Numbered from the stretch's first letter, positions 1 through 6,900 are shown. The stretch is 10,753 nt of DNA from Pseudomonadota bacterium (GCA_023433855.1 JAEYTV010000407.1:1-10753), one strand, 5' to 3'. A program made the numbers and translations. Notes: a model not told the origin generated them from the letters alone.

Positions 1-152
1 ACCCTCAGGGCTCTTTCCAAAGCCATTCGACCGACATTCCCATTCAACGCCCCGGCGAGGCTGAAGTGTCGATGATGTCTCTTCGAATAAAGATAGAGCA
101 GTCGCTCTTGGGCGCCGAGCAGGTCTCCTTGATCGACGCAATCGGCCATCAT
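1..152 (-). CDS. Unrecognised protein, N-terminal part only (runs off window)
   Basis: The minus strand is open from an ATG ATG pair at 152 to the window edge, giving about 50 residues beginning MMADCVDQGDLLGAQERLL. This frame has mostly G or C in third codon positions, like the real genes further right, and a helix-like mix of Leu, Ala, Arg and Gln, so it looks coding. I do not recognise a family and give no function. The start is unclear: the best Shine-Dalgarno sequence (AAGGAG, 174-179) sits 8 nt before a different ATG at 163-165, whose frame reads as an Arg-rich peptide with poor codon use. Either the ATG at 152 is used with a distant ribosome site, or a one-base shift near 152-165 separates the true start from the body of the gene. 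Confidence 0.35.
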   Translation of the reverse strand, partial: MMADCVDQGDLLGAQERLLYLYSKRHHRHFSLAGALNGNVGRMALERALR

Positions 153-320
153 TGCCGAGATTCATGGCATTTTCTCCTTCAAAGACCATTATCTCTTCCG
201 TTGGACAGCGGAATATTTCAGGAGGTATGGCGCTTGGTTTCAAATGAAGGAACCGCCACTTAACTCCCACCCTGGCGGCAAGCCGGGTGCCGAAGCCACA
301 AAACATCATGCTCCCAACAG

Positions 321-348
321 ACAGCCCCGCCGTTTCCATCGGGGCTGT
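321..348. repeat. Perfect 9-bp inverted repeat (hairpin)
   Basis: ACAGCCCCG at 321-329 is the exact reverse complement of CGGGGCTGT at 340-348, with a 10-nt loop. The stem is GC-rich and stable. No run of T follows closely on either strand, so it is only weakly terminator-like. It could end a transcript, or be part of a small RNA or a protein site. Confidence 0.5.
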
Positions 349-522
349 AATCTTGCCGGCCAGGACTTGTGTTAACCCGCGCTCTGGCGGCCTCGGCAGT
401 TGGCACTTCGCCGATCGTCCTCAGGAGCTGCGAAAGCGATCGCACAGGGCCGATGCAGGTGGCTGGCCAAGGCTGAGTCTTTCGAGCGAGGAGGCACGAA
501 GATGTTTTGTGCCGCCGAAAAG

Positions 523-548
523 ACGGACCGGAATTCTGCACGGTCCGT
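523..548. repeat. Perfect 8-bp inverted repeat (hairpin)
   Basis: ACGGACCG at 523-530 pairs exactly with CGGTCCGT at 541-548 around a 10-nt loop. It has the same stem/loop geometry as the repeat at 321-348 but a different sequence. No T-run follows on either strand. Confidence 0.45.
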
Positions 549-643
549 AAGCGAAACGCTGCATGGCTCGCTGTCGCTCTCGCAAAGGGGATGAACGATA
601 AGGTTTCGCGGCGGCCGGTGGGGAAAGCCGCGCCGGATAGCGA

Positions 644-676
644 GACGGGGCGTCGGATTTCAACCGACACCCCGTC
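644..676 (-). terminator. Probable terminator hairpin of the SDR gene
   Basis: Read on the minus strand, GACGGGGTGTCGG (676-664) can pair along all 13 positions with CCGACGCCCCGTC (656-644), using one G-U wobble; the loop is 7 nt. On the plus strand the same position is a C-A mismatch, which favours a minus-strand RNA. It begins about 40 nt after the SDR stop codon. The weakness is that no clear U-tract follows, so termination may be inefficient or need other factors. Confidence 0.5.
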
Positions 677-717
677 ACAACAACTCCGCTTCACCTCTTG
701 GCAAAGCGTACGCTCTG

Positions 718-1491
718 TCAGATTCGGGTACCGCCGGTCGCATCGATCTTCTGCCCCGTGGTCCAGCGCGCCTCGTTCGATGCGAGGAAGGCGATGACGT
801 CGGCGACGTCTTCCGCCCGACCGACGCGGGAGAAGACCGAGAGAGCCTCGGCGCCGGCGCGTGCCTCCGGCGATGTCAGCCAGTCGGCATTCATGTCCGT
901 CTCGGTCACGCCCGGCACCACAGCATTGACCGTGATCCCGCGGGCTGCGAATTCAGGTGCCAGGGCCAGGGTCAAAGTCTCCAATGCCCCCTTGGAGGCT
1001 GCATAGGCCGGATGCGTCGGGGCGGCAATCCGCGTAAACCCGGTCGATATGTTGATGATACGGCCGTTGTCGCGAAGGTCGTCGGCGACGGCCTTGATGA
1101 GGAAGAAGGGAGCCTTGTAGTTGATCGTCATCACTTCATCGAAAGCCGCTTCGCTCGTCTCCTTCAACGGTTTCGCGGGCGCCACACCGGCATTGTTGAC
1201 GAGGATATCAAGAGCAGGTGAGCCCGTTTCCCGTTGCGCGGCTTCCCTGAATTGCGCCCATAGGGTGTCGGCAGCCTCCTTGCCCCGTCTGAGGTCGGCC
1301 TTGACGGCGACGGCCTTGGCGCCGAGCGCTTCGATGTCGCGTATAGTGGCATTGGCCGCCTCGGCGTTTGCCGTGTAGTGCACGCCGATCAGCGCGGCCC
1401 CTTCCATGGCAAAAGCAAGGGCAGCCGCCCGGCCAATGCCGCGTGAACTTCCGGTGATCAGGGCTGTTTTCCCTGCGAGTCTGCTGGACAT
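718..1491 (-). CDS. Short-chain dehydrogenase/reductase (FabG-like SDR)
   Basis: This is a 257-residue cytoplasmic NAD(P)-dependent oxidoreductase of the classical SDR family, whose usual length is about 250. Visible motifs are the cofactor-binding TGSSRGIG at 13-20, NNAG at 99-102, Asn124 in the active-site helix, and the catalytic triad Ser149, Tyr163 and Lys167 in YAASK; the PG at 193-194 follows the nicotinamide-binding strand. All four members of the Asn-Ser-Tyr-Lys tetrad are present, so it should be active. The substrate cannot be read from the sequence; FabG-like ketoacyl reduction or detoxification of small carbonyl compounds are both possible. The ATG at 1491 is supported by GGAG (1498-1501) 6 nt upstream. 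It is divergent from the TetR regulator starting at 1579 and shares its control region, so it is probably repressed by that protein and induced by the regulator's ligand. Confidence 0.9.
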   Translation of the reverse strand: MSSRLAGKTALITGSSRGIGRAAALAFAMEGAALIGVHYTANAEAANATIRDIEALGAKAVAVKADLRRGKEAADTLWAQFREAAQRETGSPALDILVNNAGVAPAKPLKETSEAAFDEVMTINYKAPFFLIKAVADDLRDNGRIINISTGFTRIAAPTHPAYAASKGALETLTLALAPEFAARGITVNAVVPGVTETDMNADWLTSPEARAGAEALSVFSRVGRAEDVADVIAFLASNEARWTTGQKIDATGGTRI

Positions 1492-1495
1492 GGAT

Positions 1496-1501
1496 CTCTC
1501 C
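1496..1501 (-). promoter_or_regulatory. Ribosome binding site of the SDR gene
   Basis: The minus strand reads GGAGAG here, with GGAG ending 6 nt before the ATG at 1491. It fixes the SDR start. Confidence 0.7.
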
Positions 1502-1502
1502 G

Positions 1503-1530
1503 TTGCTAAATTGATAGTGATCCCTATAAT
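1503..1530 (+). promoter_or_regulatory. Candidate promoter of the TetR gene
   Basis: TTGCTA (1503-1508, 4 of 6 to the -35 consensus) is followed after 16 bp by a perfect TATAAT (1525-1530). Transcription would begin near 1537, leaving a leader of about 42 nt before the ATG at 1579. The operator at 1514-1527 lies inside the spacer and overlaps the -10, so a bound repressor would block this promoter (autoregulation). Confidence 0.5.
1514..1527. promoter_or_regulatory. Operator 1, imperfect 14-bp palindrome
   Basis: ATAGTGATCCCTAT matches its own reverse complement at 12 of 14 positions. A near copy lies 47 bp to the right at 1561-1574. It overlaps the -10 regions of both divergent promoters. 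This is the size, symmetry and placement expected of a TetR-family operator; the link to the neighbouring regulator is inferred. Confidence 0.6.
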
Positions 1531-1553
1531 AACAGGCGAGAGACGTCTGTCAA
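1526..1553 (-). promoter_or_regulatory. Sigma-70-type promoter of the SDR gene
   Basis: On the minus strand a perfect -35 TTGACA (1553-1548) is followed after 16 bp by TATTAT (1531-1526), 5 of 6 to the -10 consensus. The start site would fall near 1519, inside operator 1, leaving about 27 nt of leader with the ribosome site. This is the strongest promoter-like sequence I see in the window. Confidence 0.65.
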
Positions 1554-1560
1554 CATTTTC

Positions 1561-1574
1561 TTAGTGAGCCCTAT
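1561..1574. promoter_or_regulatory. Operator 2, second copy of the 14-bp motif
   Basis: TTAGTGAGCCCTAT is identical to operator 1 at 12 of 14 positions and has the same orientation; the centres are 47 bp apart. It lies in the predicted leader of the TetR gene, covering a GTG that could otherwise be taken as its start. Binding here could act as a roadblock for the regulator's own transcription or cooperate with operator 1. Confidence 0.5.
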
Positions 1575-1578
1575 TTTA

Positions 1579-2196
1579 ATGGAAAAGCCAGTTCGAAAAC
1601 GAGGAAGACCACGCCTGCTCGATCGTGATGTCGGGCTCGACATCGCGGCGCGGCTGTTCTGGGAACATGGTTACGAGGGAACCTCGACGGCCGACCTTAC
1701 GAAGGCTATGGGAATCAACCCGCCAACGTTGTATTCGATGTTCGGATCAAAGGAAGAATTGTATCGTCAGGCGCTCGAGTTCAGCATCAGTCGCGAAAGC
1801 GGCCGCCGCTCTGAAATCCTTCAATCGGATCTTCCAGTCTATGAAGCGCTGCGCCTCTACCTCTACGACATTGCGGACAGCGACACCCAAGCCGACAAGC
1901 CACGAGGCTGCATGGTCTCGACCGCCGCCCTGCAGCATGCCGAAGAAAATGCATCCGTTGCACGGATGACGGCAGAATTACGGGAAGGGTCGGTCCAGAC
2001 CCTCAAAGCTCGCTTCGACCGTGCCGTTGAGGAAAGCGAACTGCCGCCGGCGACCGACACGGACACGCTTGCGCGCTTTTATGGCGCGATCATCCAGGGC
2101 ATGTCCGCTCAGGCCTGCGACGGCGCCTGCAATGCCCTGTTGAAACGGATCATCGACTTCGCCCTTGCTGCCTGGCCCGGAAAGCGCGGACCTTGA
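1579..2196 (+). CDS. TetR/AcrR-family transcriptional regulator
   Basis: This 205-residue protein has an N-terminal TetR DNA-binding domain: after a basic RKRGRPR stretch, helices lead into the helix-turn-helix at about residues 34-55 (ADLTKAMGINPPTLYSMF), then GSKEELY. The C-terminal half (about 70-205) is the all-helical ligand-binding and dimerisation domain; GCMVSTAAL and the QGMSAQA segment resemble AcrR-type repressors. Length is normal for the family. I chose the ATG at 1579 over the in-frame GTG at 1564 because the GTG is buried in operator 2 and would lie only about 27 nt into the predicted transcript; neither has a good Shine-Dalgarno sequence. With the GTG the protein would be 210 residues. 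It is divergent from the SDR gene and probably represses both it and itself. The ligand is unknown. Confidence 0.88.
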   Translation: MEKPVRKRGRPRLLDRDVGLDIAARLFWEHGYEGTSTADLTKAMGINPPTLYSMFGSKEELYRQALEFSISRESGRRSEILQSDLPVYEALRLYLYDIADSDTQADKPRGCMVSTAALQHAEENASVARMTAELREGSVQTLKARFDRAVEESELPPATDTDTLARFYGAIIQGMSAQACDGACNALLKRIIDFALAAWPGKRGP

Positions 2197-2324
2197 GGAA
2201 GAATCCCGAGTGACGTACCGTTTCCCTGACGATCCCTCTTGCGAGCTGTCCGGGTGTTGCCTTGCGTGCGGGCTCGACCGGCGCCGGATACGTTCACATT
2301 GGCGGGGAGTGGATCTTCGCGCAC

Positions 2325-2861
2325 TCAGCTTGCCGGTTGCTCCAGGCGTGAGAACTCAGCGACCACCTGTTCGTAGACAGCGCGCTTGAACGGGACGATC
2401 AACGTTGGCAACTCTGCCATCGGCTTCCAGTCCCAGGCGTCGAATTCCGGGTGATGGCCGCCGGGTGGGGGATCAATGGCGATCTCGCTTTCATCCCCGG
2501 TGAAACGAAAGGCAAACCAGCGCTGCGTCTGCCCGCGATACTTTCCTTTGAGCCCGATGCCCAGAAGATGCGGCGGCAGGTCGTATGTGATCCAGTCACG
2601 AGATTCAGCAAGCAAGCTGACGGATCGGATGCCTGTTTCCTCATAGAGTTCCCGGAGAGCCGCCGCCAAGGGTTCCTCGTCCTTGTCGATCCCGCCCTGC
2701 GGCATCTGCCAGAGTTGCGGGGAACCGTCCCATTCGCTGTTGCCCTGCGGGAGGCGCCGTCCTGTCCAAACAAGTCCAGCCTGGTTAAGAACCATGATAC
2801 CCACGCAGCGGCGATAGGGTAGGTCCTCCGGGCGAAGAATGGGTGTTGTCCTCTTGCTCAA
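2325..2861 (-). CDS. rppH: RNA pyrophosphohydrolase RppH (Nudix)
   Basis: RppH removes pyrophosphate from the 5' end of triphosphorylated mRNA, exposing it to RNase E-dependent decay; the Bartonella homologue is the invasion-associated protein IalA. The 178-residue protein begins the Nudix fold with [11 protein letters not shown] and carries a complete Nudix box at 56-78, with Glu62, Arg70, Glu71, Glu74, Glu75 and Gly77 all in place. The WQMPQGGID segment just before it is typical of RppH, as is the later [12 protein letters not shown] segment. The start is TTG at 2861: an in-frame TGA lies just upstream and a GGAGTGAGG ribosome site directly precedes it. It follows the YibQ-like gene by 12 bp and is probably co-transcribed. 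It converges with the TetR gene; the 128-bp gap (2197-2324) shows no clear terminator. Confidence 0.93.
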   Translation of the reverse strand: MSKRTTPILRPEDLPYRRCVGIMVLNQAGLVWTGRRLPQGNSEWDGSPQLWQMPQGGIDKDEEPLAAALRELYEETGIRSVSLLAESRDWITYDLPPHLLGIGLKGKYRGQTQRWFAFRFTGDESEIAIDPPPGGHHPEFDAWDWKPMAELPTLIVPFKRAVYEQVVAEFSRLEQPAS

Positions 2862-2873
2862 GCCTCACTCCAA

Positions 2874-4076
2874 TCAGTCGGTGCCGACACTCTCACGGGC
2901 CAGGGCTGCGATCCCGACGATCTCGATACCGCGCTGCGAAGCTTCCTCGCTCCACTGCCTGATTGCGTCAATGCTTTCGTCGAAAGCGGATGCAATGCCG
3001 ATCGCCTCACCTTTACGATTGGCTATCCGCTCCAGTTCATCCAGTTTTTTCAAGATCGAGTTCCGATCAATCTGTCCGTCCAGCGTCACGTCACCGAAGG
3101 CGATGGGCAACTCCACTGCCCTGGCAACCACCTCCGTCCTGGATTGGGCAGAAGCGCCGTCATCCAGAAACAGCAAACCACGCTTCGAGAGGTTGCGGAA
3201 GACAGGTTCCAGGGCATCTGCATCGGCAAGATAACGTCCTCCGAGATAGTTCATGATGCCCGTGTAGTTGGTGATCTTCCCCATCGCTTCGTAGAGCCGT
3301 GCCAGGTTGTCTTTTTCCGAGCCTTCGGTAAGCAAGGTCCCGGGGCCCGGATCGTTTGCCGGGTAGCCGAAGGGTTCGAACGGGACCTGGAGCAGAATTT
3401 CGTGGCCGGTCCGGCGGGCCTCCTGCATCCAACGCTGAAGGCTGTTACCACTTGCAGCAAAAGCCAGGGTGATAGCTGGTGGCAGATCCCGGATTGCCCG
3501 CTGCGTTCCTGTCTGGCTGAGCCCGAGACCGCTCACCACGATCGCTACGCGTGTCCCGCGGGCGCCGGACCAGGGACGAGCATATTGGTCCATGGGGCGC
3601 AGTCCGTCCGGACCGATGATCGGCAGGCGGCCGTATGGCGTATCTTCCAAAAGTGCTTCGTTGGGAAGAGCAGCCGTTCTGGGATCCTGCCCGATGCGCT
3701 GAGCGTTGATCAGCACCGGGCCGGATCCGCTGCGTAGACGAGGCGTATACTTCGTAACAAGAGCGCCGTTATCAGTGAGCGTCTGCTCGATATTTGCGCC
3801 GGATCCCGCAGCCGAACGCAACATTGCGCCCGCCTGTTGTGATCCGGAGCCTGTATTCGGCTCTCCCTCCGGCCGTGTCTGATCAGATCTGGCCTGGGGT
3901 AATATGCCCGACGCGAGTTCCGTTAACCGTTGGCTTTGCAGAGTTGCATAACACGACAAACCGAGGATGCCCATGGCAGCGGCAGAAGCGACGACAGCCC
4001 TTGGCGAAACGCGTGCCGCACGCCTCGGCCGCTCAGAGCGGTTCTGTCCAAGCGGTGCGTGAATGTCGGTTTCCAA
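2874..4076 (-). CDS. YibQ-like divergent polysaccharide deacetylase family protein
   Basis: The 400-residue protein has a basic N-terminus, one hydrophobic segment at about 27-46 (signal anchor), a low-complexity linker to about 170, and a periplasmic deacetylase-like domain from about 175 to 392. This is the family of E. coli YibQ, encoded next to envC there as it is near envC here. Family segments are visible: VAIVVSGLG (177-185), VPFEPFGYP (231-239), MNYLGG (275-280) and LFLDDG (302-307). The paired acidic residues usual after the first strand are Ser182-Gly183 and the His of the MNH motif is Tyr277, so metal binding and hydrolysis look lost; a structural or regulatory role in peptidoglycan work is inferred. 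The start is TTG at 4076, with an in-frame stop a few codons upstream; only a weak AGG precedes it, so this start is less certain. It lies 81 bp after ctpA and 12 bp before rppH. Confidence 0.85.
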   Translation of the reverse strand: METDIHAPLGQNRSERPRRAARVSPRAVVASAAAMGILGLSCYATLQSQRLTELASGILPQARSDQTRPEGEPNTGSGSQQAGAMLRSAAGSGANIEQTLTDNGALVTKYTPRLRSGSGPVLINAQRIGQDPRTAALPNEALLEDTPYGRLPIIGPDGLRPMDQYARPWSGARGTRVAIVVSGLGLSQTGTQRAIRDLPPAITLAFAASGNSLQRWMQEARRTGHEILLQVPFEPFGYPANDPGPGTLLTEGSEKDNLARLYEAMGKITNYTGIMNYLGGRYLADADALEPVFRNLSKRGLLFLDDGASAQSRTEVVARAVELPIAFGDVTLDGQIDRNSILKKLDELERIANRKGEAIGIASAFDESIDAIRQWSEEASQRGIEIVGIAALARESVGTD

Positions 4077-4119
4077 TGTGAACCTGCGTCAACAAAAGCG
4101 TTGAAAAGTGAACCGGCGA

Positions 4120-4140
4120 GGACGCTCCTGTGGAGCGCCC
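4120..4140 (-). terminator. Hairpin after ctpA (possible attenuator/terminator)
   Basis: On the minus strand GGGCGCTCC (4140-4132) pairs fully with GGAGCGTCC (4128-4120), with one G-U wobble and a 3-nt loop, starting about 17 nt past the ctpA stop. The wobble is a mismatch on the plus strand. A TTTT occurs only about 13 nt later, so termination would be partial at most. It sits in the only sizeable gap inside the envC-ctpA-yibQ-like-rppH block. Confidence 0.35.
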
Positions 4141-4157
4141 CGTGCGGTTTGCGCAGG

Positions 4158-5489
4158 CTACTTCTTGACCGCCGCCGCAGCCTTATCGGGATTGGCAGGG
4201 AAGGCCGGATCGGTTTTCACCCCGTGAAGCAGATCAAGGGCATGGTTAAGCTGGATGTCGTCCTTTGCCTCCGGCGGAACATAGGCGGTCGAGCCGGATC
4301 CTTCGTCCGTTTCCTCAGCGCCTGGAATATGGCCGCGCAGACTGGATTCCCCTTCCGCGCGCACCTTGCCCTGAAGTTCCGGCGGCAGTGGTTGATCCAC
4401 CTTGATGTCAGGGTTGATACCTGTTCCTTGGATCGATTTGCCCGACGGCGTGTAGTAGAGCGCAGTCGTCAAGCGGAGCGCACCTGCATCACCCAGCGGG
4501 ATGATCGTCTGCACGGAACCCTTGCCGAAAGAGCGCGTGCCGAGAACCGTCGCACGCTTCAGGTCCTGTAATGCGCCCGCGACGATCTCGGACGCCGAAG
4601 CGGAGCCCCCATTGATAAGCACGATGACCGGCTTGCCGTCGGTCAGGTCGCCCGGACCGGCATTGAAACGGCGGGTTTCATCGGCGTTCCGGCCGCGTGT
4701 GGAGACGACCTCACCCCGTTCCAGGAACGCATCCGACACGTTGATCGCCTGATCCAGCAGGCCGCCCGGGTTCAGGCGGAGGTCCAAGACGTAACCCTTC
4801 AGCTTGTCAGCCGGTACCTCCGCCTTGATTTTCTTGATCGCTGCTTCAAGATCATCGTAGGTCTTTTCTGTAAAGGAAATGACCCGCAGATAGCCGACAT
4901 CCCCGCCTTCGACGCGTGACTTGACCGCGCGAACGGCGATGATGTCTCGCACCACAGTGATCTCCAGGGGCTTGTCTGCTCCCTGCCGAACGACCGTCAG
5001 CTTGATTGGCGTGTTGACCGCGCCGCGCATCTTTTCGACGGCTTCCTCAAGCTTCAGTCCTCGCACGGGCTGCCCATCGATCTCCGAGATGAAGTCACCC
5101 GCAAGAATGCCCGCGCGCGCGGCCGGTGTATCGTCGATCGGCGCGATCACCTTGACGAGTTCATTCTCCATCGTCACTTCAATACCGAGGCCGCCGAATT
5201 CACCGCGCGTTTGGGTGCGCATGTCCTCGGCATCCCTGGCATTCATGAAGCTCGAATGGGGATCCAGGGAGGTCAGCATGCCGTTGATGGCGTTCTCGAC
5301 GAGCTTCTCCTCGTCCGGCGGCGTCACATACTGGGCGCGCACACGCTCGAACACGTCACCGAAGATCGACAGTTCCTTGTAGGTCGAAGGGCCAGCAGCC
5401 TGCGCCGGCACACCGGCCGAATAAACCACGCTCATCGCAGTCGCACCCATCAATGCACCGACGATGACAAGAGAAGCCCTACGAATCAT
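4158..5489 (-). CDS. ctpA: C-terminal processing peptidase CtpA (S41 family)
   Basis: CtpA is a periplasmic or membrane-anchored serine protease that trims or degrades envelope proteins by their C-termini, including peptidoglycan enzymes in several bacteria. The 443-residue protein has an N-terminal signal or anchor (about 5-31), a PDZ domain at about 97-184 starting at GGLGIEV, and the S41 catalytic domain from about 195 to 365. The LRLNPGGLLD segment, GSASASE (295-301, nucleophile probably Ser298) and FGKGSVQ with Lys323 and Gln327 give the Ser-Lys dyad with the usual 25-residue spacing. The tail after 380 is acidic and low-complexity. The frame is open back to 5654, but the start at 5489 is chosen because it gives a proper signal sequence and follows GAAGGG; the extra 55 residues would lie wholly inside envC. 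It overlaps envC by 11 bp, suggesting translational coupling. Confidence 0.95.
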   Translation of the reverse strand: MIRRASLVIVGALMGATAMSVVYSAGVPAQAAGPSTYKELSIFGDVFERVRAQYVTPPDEEKLVENAINGMLTSLDPHSSFMNARDAEDMRTQTRGEFGGLGIEVTMENELVKVIAPIDDTPAARAGILAGDFISEIDGQPVRGLKLEEAVEKMRGAVNTPIKLTVVRQGADKPLEITVVRDIIAVRAVKSRVEGGDVGYLRVISFTEKTYDDLEAAIKKIKAEVPADKLKGYVLDLRLNPGGLLDQAINVSDAFLERGEVVSTRGRNADETRRFNAGPGDLTDGKPVIVLINGGSASASEIVAGALQDLKRATVLGTRSFGKGSVQTIIPLGDAGALRLTTALYYTPSGKSIQGTGINPDIKVDQPLPPELQGKVRAEGESSLRGHIPGAEETDEGSGSTAYVPPEAKDDIQLNHALDLLHGVKTDPAFPANPDKAAAAVKK

Positions 5490-6900
5490 TGCGCGCCCTT
5501 CCGGTTTCTTTCGCGGCCCACCACGGTTTGGAATCCACCGGGGTGCCGTTTTTTCTGAATTCAATGTAAAGCGTTGGGCGATCTGTTTCCAGCGCCAAAG
5601 CTGTTGCACTTGCCACTCTTTTCCGGCCCATAACGGCGATAGGTTCGCCTGCAAGAACGAACCTTCCCTGCCGCGCGTGGACGTCGTCCATACCAGTCAA
5701 AACGAGATGGTAGCCGTCTCCCGCATTGAGGATGATCATTTTTCCATAACTTCTGAAAGCGCCGGCGAACACGACAAGGCCATCAGCGGGTGCCGTCACC
5801 ACAGCGCCAGGATTCGAAGCGATGGTCATGCCTCTTGCCGTATGCCCCGTCCCGTCAGCGTCGCCAAACCGCCGCAACACCTCGCCGGCGACGGGAAATT
5901 CCAACTTTTGCCTCAAACTTGAAAACGCATATGCCGGGGCAATGCGGTTTTTGTCGGGCACGCCGCTCTCGGCCAGTTGCTTGGCTTTTTCCCGCTCGGC
6001 TTCAGACAACAAGCGTTGCCGTTCCTCTTCGGCGCGTGCCCTGTCAAGGGCTTCGCGGACGGACGCGATCTCTTCCTCGAGCGAATGTATCAAGCCATCG
6101 AGCGTGTTCGCCCGGCCGGCGAGCTCCTCGGAACGACGGCGCTCTTCATCGAGATCAGCAACATTGCGCTTATTCAGCCTGTCGTTCTCCGCAAGCAGCA
6201 AGTCCATCCGACGTTCTTCCTCAAGGCTCTCGGTGATCGTTCGGGAAACGCTCTCCCTTTCCACAAGGGCTTCCCCTTGCAGGGAGGCAAGTGTCTCGAG
6301 ATCGGCGACAAGCCTATCGGCCTCATGGCGCATTCCCGGGACCACAGCCCCGAGCAGGATAGCGCTACGGACCGACGCGAGCGCATCATCCGGCGTGACG
6401 AGAAGTGCCGGAGGTGGATTGCGGCCCATACGCTGCAGTGCTGCAAGTACCTCGGCCAGGATCGCCCGCCGGCTGCGCAGTGACACGCGTATACCGTCTT
6501 CCTTGACCTTGAGTTCGGCAAGCCTGACTTCGCTGCCCAGTATTCTGGACTCGAGCTCCTTCCGCCGATTGGCGGAATCGATCAGCGCCTGGCGAATTTC
6601 CGCATTGCTCTTGGCAATGTGCGAGATGCTTTTTTCGATGGCTTCGATCTTCTCTGCCGATAGCTTCATGCTATTCGACAGCACCTGAAGTTCATCGCGG
6701 GTCGCATCGCGGCGGCGCTGGAGGTCGCTGGTTGCATCGGCCGCAGGCGCGGTCATGGAGAGGGAGGGCGCTGCGATACTCCCAGGCTCCTGTGCACGCG
6801 CTTCAAGCGCTTGCTGAGACGCTGGAAGAAAGATAACGCAACCAGCGGCGGCTGCGAGAAGCAGCGCATGCCGATAAGAAGTCGTTCTTCCTTTCCTCAT
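5479..6900 (-). CDS. envC: EnvC-type murein hydrolase activator (degenerate LytM/M23)
   Basis: The 473-residue exported protein has a signal peptide (about 1-36, with hydrophobic core LLLAAAAGCVIFL), two long coiled-coil regions (about 58-160 and 190-315, rich in Glu, Arg and Leu) and a C-terminal LytM/M23 domain (about 333-460). In EnvC the coiled coils bind the FtsEX division complex and the LytM domain switches on cell-wall amidases at the septum. The zinc ligands of an active M23 peptidase appear missing: the H-x3-D motif reads Ala355...Thr359 in ARGMTIA, and the LHFE-type His is Tyr445 in LYIEF. This fits an activator rather than a peptidase. The start at 6900 follows GGAG with 5 nt spacing. 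Its last 11 bases overlap ctpA. The 92-bp gap to rlmH upstream may hold a promoter, but I see no consensus one. Confidence 0.9.
   Translation of the reverse strand: MRKGRTTSYRHALLLAAAAGCVIFLPASQQALEARAQEPGSIAAPSLSMTAPAADATSDLQRRRDATRDELQVLSNSMKLSAEKIEAIEKSISHIAKSNAEIRQALIDSANRRKELESRILGSEVRLAELKVKEDGIRVSLRSRRAILAEVLAALQRMGRNPPPALLVTPDDALASVRSAILLGAVVPGMRHEADRLVADLETLASLQGEALVERESVSRTITESLEEERRMDLLLAENDRLNKRNVADLDEERRRSEELAGRANTLDGLIHSLEEEIASVREALDRARAEEERQRLLSEAEREKAKQLAESGVPDKNRIAPAYAFSSLRQKLEFPVAGEVLRRFGDADGTGHTARGMTIASNPGAVVTAPADGLVVFAGAFRSYGKMIILNAGDGYHLVLTGMDDVHARQGRFVLAGEPIAVMGRKRVASATALALETDRPTLYIEFRKNGTPVDSKPWWAAKETGRARNDS

Larger units (their letters stand above)
153..717. other. Gene-poor stretch with three inverted repeats
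   Basis: I see no gene I can support in this interval. Open frames exist on both strands (for example 260-694 minus and 287-550 plus), but they are Arg/Ser/Pro-rich, have no convincing ribosome sites, overlap each other and resemble no family I know, so I treat them as chance. The stretch does contain three strong inverted repeats, listed separately, at 321-348, 523-548 and 644-676. I found no tRNA cloverleaf and no sequence I could match to RNase P RNA, tmRNA or SRP RNA by eye, though an unlisted small RNA cannot be excluded. Confidence 0.5.

Noticed and set aside
260..694. Minus-strand open frame of 144 codons in the gene-poor stretch
   Set aside because: Composition is Arg/Ser/Pro-rich, it spans all three hairpins, overlaps other chance frames on both strands and lacks a clear ribosome site.
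2165..2389. Small plus-strand frame between the TetR gene and rppH
   Set aside because: It starts inside the TetR gene and ends antisense to rppH, with no ribosome site or recognisable sequence. The 128-bp gap itself shows no gene and no clear terminator.
3144..4571. Plus-strand open frames (3144-3737, 3930-4571)
   Set aside because: Both are antisense to the YibQ-like gene and ctpA, with unstructured compositions and no recognisable domain.
5490..5654. A 498-residue CtpA starting at 5654
   Set aside because: The extra 55 residues lie wholly inside envC, precede a normal signal sequence and are not typical of the family; the ATG at 5489 has a good ribosome site.
5822..6688. Plus-strand open frame of 288 codons, very Ser/Arg-rich
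   Set aside because: It is the antisense of the EnvC coiled coil; Glu- and Leu-rich coding gives a Ser-rich complement. No independent evidence for a gene.
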